Assembly (NCBI GenBank): GCA_958296105.1
Contig: OY282441.1
Span: forward strand, 1,727,585-1,791,584
DNA from: an uncultured Dehalococcoidia bacterium
GTDB lineage: Bacteria > Chloroflexota > Dehalococcoidia > Lucifugimonadales > UBA1123
Reading direction: 5' to 3'
DNA: 64,000 bases
In this document: positions 8,172 through 16,171 of the stretch, piece after piece
Layout: each line of letters starts with the position of its first letter
Numbering within the stretch: the first letter of the stretch is position 1
The notes under the pieces: model-generated
Told to the model about the DNA's origin: nothing
Database searches by the model: none
The model's input: the letters and a program-made list of their open reading frames with translations, nothing else
Made by a program: the position numbers and the translations under genes

Positions 8172-9053
8172 GTCTTCTCCTCTGGGTTCAGGCTGAGCGT
8201 CGCGTTCCTGTCTGTCTGGCTTCAGTCGGCTCAGCGCGCCCTTCAGCCGCCCCCGAATTATATTAGCGGCGTCCGCCAATGAAAAGCCCTGACGCAGTGG
8301 GGGGGTCTCCAGCCGATCGACTGCCGCCACGGTGGTCTCCTCCAGCCCGCCCACCTGTCGCCTGAGACTCCGCACCTCCGCCAGAAGCTCCTTGACGTTC
8401 GCCTCCACCCCGTCTTCGGACCTGACCATCACCGAAGCGAGGTTGGCGGTCAGCCCGCCAAACAGGCCGATACCCGTCAGCATCAGGAACACGGCCATCG
8501 CCCTGCCCACCGGAGTTTCGGGCGTCATGTCTCCGTAGCCTACCGTGGTGACGGTGACGATGGACCACCAGATGGCATCCGGGAAAGATTCTATGGTATC
8601 GCGCCCCTGCTCTACCGAGGTGACGACCGTAGCCGCGACAACCACCATGCCGATGGCATAGACCAGCAGAAAGTCCACGTTCAACATGCGGCGGGTGCCC
8701 ATCAGGGCATGGGTGCCGAAGACGATCAGGCGGACGATCCGCAGAGGGCGAATGAAAGGCACCGCCACGATGATCACTTCGAGCCAGTGGCTTTTGACGT
8801 ATGCCAGTCGGTTGGGGGCGACCAGCAGCTTTATGGCGAGATCGGCTGCGAACACTGCCCATATGAAGAGGTCCAGCGTGTAGAAGATCGTATCCTCCGT
8901 CTCCGACAGATCCCACAGCAGCGGGCCAAGCAGCAGCGGAATCATGATGAACGCCAACAGCAGCAGCGGAAGCTCGGTCAGCCGCTCGATTCGGGCGAGC
9001 ATGGCTTCTCTCTCCTCCGGGTCCGCTGAATACAATGGCACGTATCTGTTCAT
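7686..9053 (-). CDS. voltage-gated-type K+ channel fused in frame to a flavin reductase
   Basis: One uninterrupted frame of 455 residues from ATG 9053. Residues 1-230 are a channel: hydrophobic spans for a voltage-sensor-like region (one helix has LRIVRLIV, arginine-spaced) and a pore with the selectivity filter TVGYGD, then the last helix. A short coiled-coil (about residues 235-265) and a charged linker lead without a stop into MPDAQTFRQAWGKFATGVSVITT, the start of an HpaC-like flavin reductase that fills the last 161 residues. ATG 9053 is chosen over an upstream start because the extra residues are not membrane-like. A strong internal ribosome-binding site makes separate translation of the reductase possible (see 7686-8171). 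If made as a fusion, it would be a redox-linked potassium channel. Confidence 0.8.
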   Translation of the reverse strand: MNRYVPLYSADPEEREAMLARIERLTELPLLLLAFIMIPLLLGPLLWDLSETEDTIFYTLDLFIWAVFAADLAIKLLVAPNRLAYVKSHWLEVIIVAVPFIRPLRIVRLIVFGTHALMGTRRMLNVDFLLVYAIGMVVVAATVVTSVEQGRDTIESFPDAIWWSIVTVTTVGYGDMTPETPVGRAMAVFLMLTGIGLFGGLTANLASVMVRSEDGVEANVKELLAEVRSLRRQVGGLEETTVAAVDRLETPPLRQGFSLADAANIIRGRLKGALSRLKPDRQERDAQPEPRGEDMPDAQTFRQAWGKFATGVSVITTVQPGGEVHGMTANGITSVSLDPLLALVCAGHTTTSYPLIQETGRFAINILNEEQTPIAEYFARPTDQKTGDLDASFTLTERGSAAIEGSLVHMDCRVVTEYVAGDHTIFIGEVEEIAIGEGRPLLYYEGRFERLSENH

Positions 9054-9269
9054 CGAACCGTCTCCGTCATATGGGCTGCGAAAGACCGCGCTGGCGCGTT
9101 TGGCGCTCAGGTTATCAGATGCGCGTTTCGCTCGCCCGTCGGCTGCCGCTCTTCGATCATCCATCCCCGCCTTCCAAGACGATTTGACAGCCGCGACAAC
9201 TGAGATTACCTTTAGAGTCATCAGAGTCATCGAATCCATGTACAACGCTCACGCTGAAGGAGGCGACCG

Positions 9270-9695
<426 letters not shown>

Positions 9696-9777
9696 GCACG
9701 GCGCGCCGGAGGCCGCCGCCTTTCGGCCCGCAGACCATCGGCCTATCACCAACGAAATGTCAGCGTCAGGAGGGACA

Positions 9778-10014
9778 ATGAGCGCAGCAAGCAAGACCGT
9801 CGTAGTCTATTCGACACTGGGGTGTGGATACACAGACATGCTCAAGGAGGAGCTAGACCGCGACGGCGTCGAGTACGAAGAGGTGAACCTGTCGCTGTAT
9901 CCCGACAGGTGGCCCGAAGTGCTGCCGCACACCGGCGGCGAGCGCATCAGCCCGGTGATGATAGACGGCGACGAGGTCACTGTCGGCTTCAACGGCATCG
10001 GCTGCTACGGATAG
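9778..10014 (+). CDS. glutaredoxin-like protein (CGYT active site)
   Basis: A 78-residue thioredoxin-fold protein. The active-site stretch is STLGCGYTDMLK, so it has a single N-terminal cysteine (CGYT), and the cis-proline loop is ISPVMIDG. A second conserved cysteine lies in GFNGIGC at the C-terminus. ATG 9778 is preferred over an upstream start at 9757 because AGGAGG stands 6 bases before it. It follows the FTR gene by 82 bases and precedes a paralogue by 11, suggesting an FTR-driven reduction module. Confidence 0.85.
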   Translation: MSAASKTVVVYSTLGCGYTDMLKEELDRDGVEYEEVNLSLYPDRWPEVLPHTGGERISPVMIDGDEVTVGFNGIGCYG

Positions 10015-10025
10015 GGGGCGGAATC

Positions 10026-10259
10026 GTGCCTGAAGGCGGCGTCCTGATATACACGCACCCCGAATGCACCATATGCGTCTCGGTCAAGATGGAGCTGGAC
10101 GAGAAGGGCAAGGTCTATGAGGAGATAGACCTCGGAGACCACCCCGAGCGCTGGCCCGAAGTGGAGGAGCTGACCGGGGGAGACAAGATAACCCCCGTCG
10201 TGGTCGAAGGCGGCGAAGTCACCATCGGATACCGCGGGATCGGCTGCACCTTCTACTAG
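10026..10259 (+). CDS. glutaredoxin-like protein (CTIC active site)
   Basis: A 77-residue paralogue of the preceding gene, sharing the PERWPEV segment, the TGGDKITP cis-proline loop and the C-terminal GYRGIGC. It has a dithiol centre CTIC where the neighbour has CGYT. The GTG start follows GGGGGCGG and is 11 bases after the previous stop, so the two are cotranscribed. The pair probably splits the work: one dithiol disulfide reductase, one monothiol form. The frame is hidden inside a longer overlapping frame but is the one with recognisable protein. Confidence 0.85.
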   Translation: MPEGGVLIYTHPECTICVSVKMELDEKGKVYEEIDLGDHPERWPEVEELTGGDKITPVVVEGGEVTIGYRGIGCTFY

Positions 10260-10278
10260 GCGGACAGAACCCAGAAAG

Positions 10279-10743
10279 ATGCCCATGAGTCCCGAGCTGA
10301 TCGCCATTCTAGCTGTGGGCGTCGCGCTGGCGACGCTCATTCTAGCTGGCCAAAACCGCACCAACAAACGAATAGATCGCCAAGATCAGCGTTTCGACAG
10401 CCTCGATGAGCGCATGGACGCGCTGGAGCAGGGCCAAGCTCGCATCGAACAGCGCATGGACGCGCTGGAGCAGCGCCAAACTCGCCTAGAACAGCGTTTC
10501 GACGATCTCGAAGTACGCATAGGCGCGCTGGAGCAGCGCATGAGCGTACTGGAACAGCGTTTCAACGCGCTAGAGCAGCGCCAAGAACAGCGTTTCGACG
10601 CGCTGGAGCAGCGCATAGGCGCGCTCGAAGTGCGCATGGGCGGGCTGGAAGTGCGCATGGGCGGGCTGGAACAGCGTCAAGCTCGCCAAGAAGGTATGCT
10701 CGACGGACTTCGAGAAGCGATGTTCGACAGAGTGCAGCGCTGA
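10279..10743 (+). CDS. membrane-anchored heptad-repeat coiled-coil protein
   Basis: A 154-residue protein with one N-terminal membrane span (LIAILAVGVALATLILAG) followed by about 120 residues built from 7-residue units of the type RMDALEQ and RFDALEQ, repeated some 15 times with few substitutions. This is a near-perfect heptad coiled coil with Leu and Met/Phe/Ile at the core positions, and the DNA repeats every 21 bases, so length change by slippage is expected. It starts 20 bases after the second glutaredoxin. Function unknown; such proteins can be tethers or oligomerisation stalks. Confidence 0.75.
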   Translation: MPMSPELIAILAVGVALATLILAGQNRTNKRIDRQDQRFDSLDERMDALEQGQARIEQRMDALEQRQTRLEQRFDDLEVRIGALEQRMSVLEQRFNALEQRQEQRFDALEQRIGALEVRMGGLEVRMGGLEQRQARQEGMLDGLREAMFDRVQR

Positions 10744-10750
10744 CGTCTTC

Positions 10751-11440
10751 TCATACCAGTCGGCTAACGGGCAAGATGCACTCAGGCCCATCGTAGGCTG
10801 CCGAGTTGACGACCTTCGACACCTCGTATGCCGTCATTCGATCAGACGGGTACGGCGTCAGCAGGGCGCTCAGCGCGCCTGCGTCCTCCACGTCTGGGTC
10901 GAGCCATACGGACTCCGCATCGGCGTCGATGATGACGGGCATACGCTCGTGAAACGGAGCGATCAGCTCGTTAGCCGAAGTCGTGACTATGGCGCACGAG
11001 AGCAGCCGGGTTCCGTCCGGACGCCGCCACGTCTCCCACAGTCCAGCGAATGCGAACAGCTCCCCAGAGGCTAGGCAGAAGCGCATCGGCGTTCGGCTCC
11101 TGCCTTCTCGCGCCCATTCGTAGAAGCCGTCTGCCACGATCAGGCACCTGCGCCTGCGAAACGCCGCGCGAAAGCTCGGACGCTCCGCGAGCGTCTCGGC
11201 GCGCGCGTTTATCATGCGGCCGCCAATCCTGGTGTCGTCCGCCCAAGGCGGCACGAGGCCCCATCTCATCATCCGCGCGCGTCTGCGGCCGCCCTCGTTC
11301 CTGACGGTCAGAACGTCCTGCGTTGGCGCGATGTTGTAGCGACCCGCGCCAGCCTCGACAGCCTCGCCCGCGTTCGGCTCGGCTGTCGAAAAGCGCGCTC
11401 CGATGCCGTCTGCGCTCGTAAGAGTAAATCGCCCGCACAC
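10751..11440 (-). CDS. SOS response-associated peptidase / abasic-site processing protein (SRAP, YedK/HMCES family)
   Basis: A 229-residue SRAP protein. It starts MCGRFTLT; after Met removal Cys2 becomes the catalytic N-terminus that forms a thiazolidine crosslink with abasic sites in single-stranded DNA. The other family motifs are present: INARAET, DGFYEW and FHERMPVII with the catalytic histidine. It shields abasic sites during replication. The start lies only 1 base after the tgt stop on the same strand, so the two are likely cotranscribed. Confidence 0.93.
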   Translation of the reverse strand: MCGRFTLTSADGIGARFSTAEPNAGEAVEAGAGRYNIAPTQDVLTVRNEGGRRRARMMRWGLVPPWADDTRIGGRMINARAETLAERPSFRAAFRRRRCLIVADGFYEWAREGRSRTPMRFCLASGELFAFAGLWETWRRPDGTRLLSCAIVTTSANELIAPFHERMPVIIDADAESVWLDPDVEDAGALSALLTPYPSDRMTAYEVSKVVNSAAYDGPECILPVSRLV

Positions 11441-11441
11441 T

Positions 11442-12650
11442 TCACAGCCTCCGATCCTTCCTCGCGCCGGCCTGCGCCTGCGCGCTCAGCCACTTCTCGC
11501 GCTGTTCCCGCCGCGCCCTCTGGTCGGTCGGAGCGAACCGCTCGTGGAAGCGCTCCCTGTACTGCTGGAAACGCCCTTCCAAAATCGCTTGGCGCATCTC
11601 GGACATCATCCTAAGCACGAAGCGCAGATTGTGGATGGTGGCGAGACGATACGCCAAAAGCTCCCTGGCCCTGAACAGGTGGTGCAGGTACGCTGCCGAG
11701 AAGCGCTCGCACGTGTAGCAGTCGCAGCCCGGCGCCGCCGCCTCGTCACGGGCGCGGTGGGGCGCGGCGTAGATGTTGATACGCCCATACGGGGAGAACA
11801 GCGCCCCGCTGCGCGCGATGCGCGTGGGCAGAACGCAGTCGAACATGTCCACTCCGCGCGCCACGCTCTCCACCAGATCTTCGGGCGAGCCGACCCCCAT
11901 CAGGTATCTCGGAGACTCTCTCGGCAGAAGCGATGCGCCGAGCGCGGTCACCTCGTACATCTCCTCTTTGGTCTCTCCGACGCTCAGCCCGCCGAGCGCG
12001 TAGCCATCGAACCCGAGCGACACGATCTGTTCGGCGGATCGTCGGCGCAGATCCTCGTACAGCCCACCTTGGACGATGCCGAAGAGCATCTGATCGTCTC
12101 GGCTGCGCGCTTCCCTGCATCGCGCGCCCCATCGAGTCGTGCGCTCCATGGCGTCTTCGACGATATCCCTGCTCGAATCGGAGGCAACGCACATGTCCAG
12201 CGGCATGATGATGTCCGCTCCGATGCGCTCCTCCGCCTCGATGGTCGATTCAGGGGTGAACTTGTGCATCGACCCGTCTATGTGCGACTTGAACAGGATG
12301 CCGTCCTCGTCTATCTTGCGCAGATGCCGAAGGCTGAAGCCCTGAAACCCTCCGCTGTCGGTCAGGATGGGGCCGCTCCATCCCATGAACGAGTGCAGCC
12401 CCCCCAGGCGCTCCATCAGCGCCGTTCCGGGGCGCAGGTACAGATGGTAGGTGTTGCTCAGCACGATGTCCGCGCCCACCGCGCGAAGGTCGAACGGATC
12501 CAGAGCCTTCACCGCCCCCTGCGTGGCTACGGGCATGAAGAAGGGTGTGGGAACATCCCCGCGCGCAGTGCGAAGCAGCCCGGCGCGCGCGCCGCCGTCC
12601 GCGGCGTGAAGGGTGAATGCGGCTGTGCCAGCTGTCCGAGACATGATCAT
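11442..12650 (-). CDS. tgt: queuine tRNA-ribosyltransferase (tRNA-guanine transglycosylase)
   Basis: About 402 residues. Tgt swaps guanine 34 of GUN-anticodon tRNAs for preQ1 in bacteria. The motifs LSNTYHLYLRPG, TDSGGFQGFS (substrate-binding Asp), MPLDMC and the zinc site CDCYTCERFSAAYLHHL are all visible. The start near 12650 (or ATG 12644) is chosen because the domain begins just there and AGGAG is about 11 bases upstream; the longer frame to 12770 would run past the promoter. It diverges from the 4Fe-4S gene at 12764, which resembles QueG, the last enzyme of queuosine synthesis. Confidence 0.95.
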   Translation of the reverse strand: MIMSRTAGTAAFTLHAADGGARAGLLRTARGDVPTPFFMPVATQGAVKALDPFDLRAVGADIVLSNTYHLYLRPGTALMERLGGLHSFMGWSGPILTDSGGFQGFSLRHLRKIDEDGILFKSHIDGSMHKFTPESTIEAEERIGADIIMPLDMCVASDSSRDIVEDAMERTTRWGARCREARSRDDQMLFGIVQGGLYEDLRRRSAEQIVSLGFDGYALGGLSVGETKEEMYEVTALGASLLPRESPRYLMGVGSPEDLVESVARGVDMFDCVLPTRIARSGALFSPYGRINIYAAPHRARDEAAAPGCDCYTCERFSAAYLHHLFRARELLAYRLATIHNLRFVLRMMSEMRQAILEGRFQQYRERFHERFAPTDQRARREQREKWLSAQAQAGARKDRRL

Positions 12651-12672
12651 GCGCGTCTGCACTCCTGCCCGC

Positions 12673-12678
12673 AGTATA
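12673..12678 (-). promoter_or_regulatory. candidate -10 element of tgt
   Basis: Read on the minus strand this is TATACT, giving a start of transcription a few bases before the tgt start codon. The -35 region (TCAACG at 12696-12701) is weak and overlaps the -35 of the divergent promoter, so the two promoters may exclude each other. Confidence 0.4.
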
Positions 12679-12697
12679 GCGCATCGCGGTTTGCGCG

Positions 12698-12726
12698 TTG
12701 ACATAAATGGGGTTAGTAAATACACT
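12698..12726 (+). promoter_or_regulatory. sigma70-type promoter for the 4Fe-4S protein gene
   Basis: TTGACA at 12698-12703 and TACACT at 12721-12726 are spaced by 17 bases. Transcription would begin near 12733, which supports ATG 12764 as the start of the downstream gene rather than 12707 or 12731. Confidence 0.65.
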
Positions 12727-12763
12727 CCCCATGAACGCATCCGGAAGCTCCGAAGGGGAAAGA

Positions 12764-14053
12764 ATGGCAAGAAGAAGAGTCGGATATCAGGTCACGCGCC
12801 CAGGCAGACGAGTGGAAGACCCGCCGGTGGAGATCCCCGTGGCGGCGGATCTCAAGTCCGTCCCCGGCACTCCAACGCGGGACAACGAGATCACATACTA
12901 CGCTAGGGAGTACCCCCTGGAGAGCGTGGCAGTCGAGCATAGCGCTTCATCGCTGTGGGCGCTCGATATCCGCGAGGAGGCAGCGCCCGAGACCGCCGAG
13001 CTGTACCGCCAGCATCAAGAGGAGATCGAGCCTGTCGTGGAGTGGCTGAAATCCACGGGCGACATGGAGCCGACCGCCGAGCCATCGGGCAAAGACGTGA
13101 CCGAGCTGATACGCGCTCGCGCCCGCGAGCTTGGCTATGGCGAAGCCGGCTTCACCAACTTCGACCGCCGCTACGTCTACAAGAGCAAGCGCCAGTATGC
13201 GCGCGGCGACCTGCGAAACGCCGTCTGCCTAGCCGTAGAGCAAGACTACGTCGCCACCCAGACGCTGCCGAGCATCGAGGCGGAGTCTGCGCACGGCGCG
13301 GCTCACCTCGAACAGGCGAAGATGGCAAAGGAGCTAGTCGCCTACATACATTCGCTCGGATACCGCGCGCAGGTGTGGGGGCCGACGTGGCACTTCGGGG
13401 CGATGATCCCGCTGTTCGTGAAGGCGGGGCTGGGACAGCTGGGCATCAACGGACAGCTGCTGTCGCCGCACTTCGGATCTCGCGCGCGCCTACAGGTCAT
13501 CACCACCAACGCCACGCTCACCCACGACCGCCCGGTCGATTACGGCGTCACCAAGTTCTGCGAGCTGTGCCAAGTCTGCTTCATGCGCTGCCCGGGCCGC
13601 GCGATCAACCAGAACAAGATATGGTATCGAGGGGTCGAAAAGAGCAAGCTCGACTTCCGCCGCTGCCGCCCCGTGATGACCCGCTACTCCGGCTGCGGCG
13701 TGTGCATGAAGGTCTGCCCCATCCAGCGCTACGGAATGCCGCAGGTGATGAAGCACTACATCGAGACTGGCGGCATACTCGGCAAGGGAACGGAGAACCT
13801 GGAGGGCTATACCCTGCCGGACAAAGGCTACTTCAGGGTTGGACGCCTTCCCAAGTTCGACTCCGAGTTCTTCGACATGCCGCTGGGCAAGTCCGAAGAT
13901 CTGGTGATGGACGAGTACCGCGAGCGCATCCAAGACATGAACGGCGACTCCGAAGCCCGTGAAATGGTGTGGGCAGAGTTCCGCGAAAAGCTGGACAAGG
14001 CGCTGGAGAAGCGAAGCCTGCCCGTGGACATGGGCATGGATCTGGGCGGCTGA
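12764..14053 (+). CDS. 4Fe-4S double-cluster protein of the reductive dehalogenase/QueG superfamily
   Basis: A 429-residue cytoplasmic protein. Two ferredoxin-type motifs are seen: CELCQVCFMRCPG and CGVCMKVCP, near the C-terminal third. Upstream lie VTELIRARARELGYGEAGF and GPTWHFGAMIPLFVKAGLGQLGINGQLLSPHFGSR-like segments typical of the cobalamin-binding nitroreductase-like fold of RdhA and QueG. There is no Tat signal, so it is not a classical exported respiratory dehalogenase. It could be a B12-dependent dehalogenase of the cytoplasmic kind common in Dehalococcoidia, or an epoxyqueuosine reductase analogue, given that tgt is divergent next to it. GAAGGGG precedes the ATG by about 5 bases. 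Confidence 0.8.
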   Translation: MARRRVGYQVTRPGRRVEDPPVEIPVAADLKSVPGTPTRDNEITYYAREYPLESVAVEHSASSLWALDIREEAAPETAELYRQHQEEIEPVVEWLKSTGDMEPTAEPSGKDVTELIRARARELGYGEAGFTNFDRRYVYKSKRQYARGDLRNAVCLAVEQDYVATQTLPSIEAESAHGAAHLEQAKMAKELVAYIHSLGYRAQVWGPTWHFGAMIPLFVKAGLGQLGINGQLLSPHFGSRARLQVITTNATLTHDRPVDYGVTKFCELCQVCFMRCPGRAINQNKIWYRGVEKSKLDFRRCRPVMTRYSGCGVCMKVCPIQRYGMPQVMKHYIETGGILGKGTENLEGYTLPDKGYFRVGRLPKFDSEFFDMPLGKSEDLVMDEYRERIQDMNGDSEAREMVWAEFREKLDKALEKRSLPVDMGMDLGG

Positions 14054-14061
14054 GCTGACGG

Positions 14062-15474
14062 GTGAGCAGCCATGAACCGCAGCCGACGCGCGCCATTGCG
14101 CGCCTCGCCGCCGCCGTCCGTCCCAAGCTCGATCCTCGAAGGGTCTTCTATGGCTGGTGGCTCGTGTTCATCACGGGCTCCGTCATGGTCATATCCACCA
14201 CGCCGATGTTCCACGCCATGGGGCTGTGGTTCGTGGCGCTGGAAAACACCTTCGGGTGGACGCGGACGCAGCTTTCGCTCGCCTTCGCCTTCACCCGAAT
14301 CGAGGGCGGCATCCTCGGCCCAATAGAGGGCTACCTGACCGACAGGTTCGGCACGCGTCGGCTCGTGATGATCGGCATGTCCATCATGGGCATCGGCTGG
14401 ATCCTGTTCAGCCAGGTGCAAGACTCCAAAGACGTCCCAATTCTGCGCGACATTCCGATAGACGCGCTGCCCGGCTTTCTTCAGCCGATCGTCCCGCCGC
14501 TGACGTTCTACGCCATCTACGTACTCATCGCGCTGGGTCAGGGAGTGGGCAGCTGGCTGCCGCTGATGACCATGCTGAACAACTGGTTCGACCGCCGCAG
14601 AGCCATGGCCATGGGGCTGTCCAACTCCACCAGCAGGCTCGGAACGCTGCTGATGATCCCAGCCATAGCGTGGGCGATAGACCCGAACTTCGACAGACTG
14701 GGCTGGAGGGCTACGGTCGTCATCATCGGCGTCGCCATTCTCGTCGTCAACCTGCCGCTCGCCAGCCTGATTCGCAACAGGCCGGAGGACCACGGACTGC
14801 TGCCAGACGGCGACAGGGCGAGGCAGGAGCGCCCCGGCGCTCGGGCCGCCGCGCCGCAGACGGACTTCACGTGGCAGCAGGCGCTGAAGACGCCCGCGTT
14901 CTGGCTGATCAGCGTGGGACACGGCTTCACGTCCATGGTGCTTATAGCCATGATGGCGCACCTCGCGCCGATGATGACCGATCAGGGGTACGACCTACAG
15001 ACAGCCGCGTTCGTCATAACCGGCTACACAGTCGTTTCGATGGTGTTCCAGATAGTAGGCGGCTACATAGGAGACCGTATTCCCAAGCGATTCGCGCTGT
15101 TCGTGTTCACGTGGATACAGGCGTCCGGCGTCTTTCTGCTGACGTTCGGGCCAGCCACGCTTCCGGTCGCCTACGGATTCGCGCTGCTGTTCGGCATCGG
15201 GTTCGGCGGACGCAACCCTCTCACGGTGTCCATCCGCGGCGAGTACTTCGGGCGGTCGTCTTTCGGCAAGATAATGGGGCTGTCCCAGGTGCCCATGAAC
15301 ATTCTGCTGCTTGCCGCGCCCGTATTCGCCGGAGTGGTGAGAGACGCGACAGGCGAGTACACCACCGCCTTCGCGGTGTTGGCATCGCTGAACATGCTGG
15401 GCGGCGCGATGTTCCTGCTGGCGAGCCGCCCGAGGCTGGAGAGGCCGCAAGCGCAGACCGCCGCAAGTCGGTGA
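14062..15474 (+). CDS. MFS transporter (monocarboxylate/oxalate-formate antiporter-like)
   Basis: A 470-residue permease with 12 predicted spans. The first span contains YGWWLVFITGSVMV and the loop after helix 2 is GYLTDRFGTRRLV, the MFS loop-2-3 motif; a matching motif GGYIGDRIPKRF lies in the second half. A central hydrophilic loop (around residues 245-275) divides two six-helix halves. The overall pattern resembles OFA/MCT carboxylate carriers. GTG 14062 lies 8 bases after the preceding stop, so it is likely cotranscribed with the 4Fe-4S gene and may import its substrate. Confidence 0.88.
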   Translation: MSSHEPQPTRAIARLAAAVRPKLDPRRVFYGWWLVFITGSVMVISTTPMFHAMGLWFVALENTFGWTRTQLSLAFAFTRIEGGILGPIEGYLTDRFGTRRLVMIGMSIMGIGWILFSQVQDSKDVPILRDIPIDALPGFLQPIVPPLTFYAIYVLIALGQGVGSWLPLMTMLNNWFDRRRAMAMGLSNSTSRLGTLLMIPAIAWAIDPNFDRLGWRATVVIIGVAILVVNLPLASLIRNRPEDHGLLPDGDRARQERPGARAAAPQTDFTWQQALKTPAFWLISVGHGFTSMVLIAMMAHLAPMMTDQGYDLQTAAFVITGYTVVSMVFQIVGGYIGDRIPKRFALFVFTWIQASGVFLLTFGPATLPVAYGFALLFGIGFGGRNPLTVSIRGEYFGRSSFGKIMGLSQVPMNILLLAAPVFAGVVRDATGEYTTAFAVLASLNMLGGAMFLLASRPRLERPQAQTAASR

Positions 15475-15489
15475 GCCGCCGGGGATTGG

Positions 15490-15600
15490 GGCGTACATGC
15501 TGCTAGTATTATGAAGATATGCTCTATATTATAATGATAATGCGTAACGTTATATAGTATGTAACAATATTTAAATAAAGTGGCTGACATTACGGTTGCG
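15490..15600. other. AT-rich island at the start of a probable acquired two-gene unit
   Basis: About 100 bases dominated by A and T, unlike the GC-rich surroundings. It contains an imperfect inverted repeat (CTATATTATAA at 15523-15533 with TTATATAG at 15550-15557). It may hold the promoter of the following genes, an old insertion boundary, or both. No integrase or att repeat is visible. Confidence 0.6.
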
Positions 15601-15661
15601 AATATCCAACGCAGAAACTCGTTTCGGCAAACGAAGCGTTTCACTATTATCGAAGAAAGGA

Positions 15662-16171
15662 ATGACTGACCGGATGCCGCAAGAGTCGCCCACGCCAGAC
15701 TTGCAGGCGTTTTGGGGTAGATACCAGATACAAGCGCCGCAAAGGGCTTGCCTGCCCCATGAACTGCTTGCACTGGTCGGCATACGCATGTTGCGACGTG
15801 CGCCAGCGAAGGATGTCCTTTGGGGAAAGCCGCCAAGGGCGGCGAAGTGGCAAGGCGAGAACACATATCTCTGGGTCATAGATTCCCGAGGCATACCGTA
15901 CATAATCGAACGGAGCTTGCCATCGCTGGGAAACAGTTTGCCAAAACACTCGAACCTGACAGGTGGAAGACCGGACTATATCGGGGGCGAGATATGGTTC
16001 TCGAACGGAGACAGCCTGTTTCTATCCGGTGGGTCGGGCAGATACCCACCACTAAGCGAGAGCCATCTGAACGATGCGGTGAGGGTGTTCGAGTCTTACG
16101 ATTACCGAGTTACTTCGCTGGGCTGGGACCCAGGCACTGGAAAAGCCAGGAGACGATACCATGTCGTCTAA
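15662..16171 (+). CDS. unknown protein, partner of XRE/ImmA metallopeptidase
   Basis: About 169 residues from ATG 15662 (ATG 15674 is also possible; AAAGGA is 12 bases before the latter). I do not recognise the family. It is soluble, with no signal or span; a conserved-looking core reads GGEIWFSNGDSLFLSGGSGRY and a later AVRVFESYDYRVTSLGWDPGTGKARR. The glycine/Ser/Arg-rich loop and beta-strand pattern suggest an alpha-beta enzyme or toxin-like fold, but no catalytic set can be named. Its end overlaps the start of the XRE/ImmA gene by 11 bases, so the two are made together. With the regulator-protease downstream this looks like a toxin-antitoxin or defence pair. Confidence 0.65.
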   Translation: MTDRMPQESPTPDLQAFWGRYQIQAPQRACLPHELLALVGIRMLRRAPAKDVLWGKPPRAAKWQGENTYLWVIDSRGIPYIIERSLPSLGNSLPKHSNLTGGRPDYIGGEIWFSNGDSLFLSGGSGRYPPLSESHLNDAVRVFESYDYRVTSLGWDPGTGKARRRYHVV

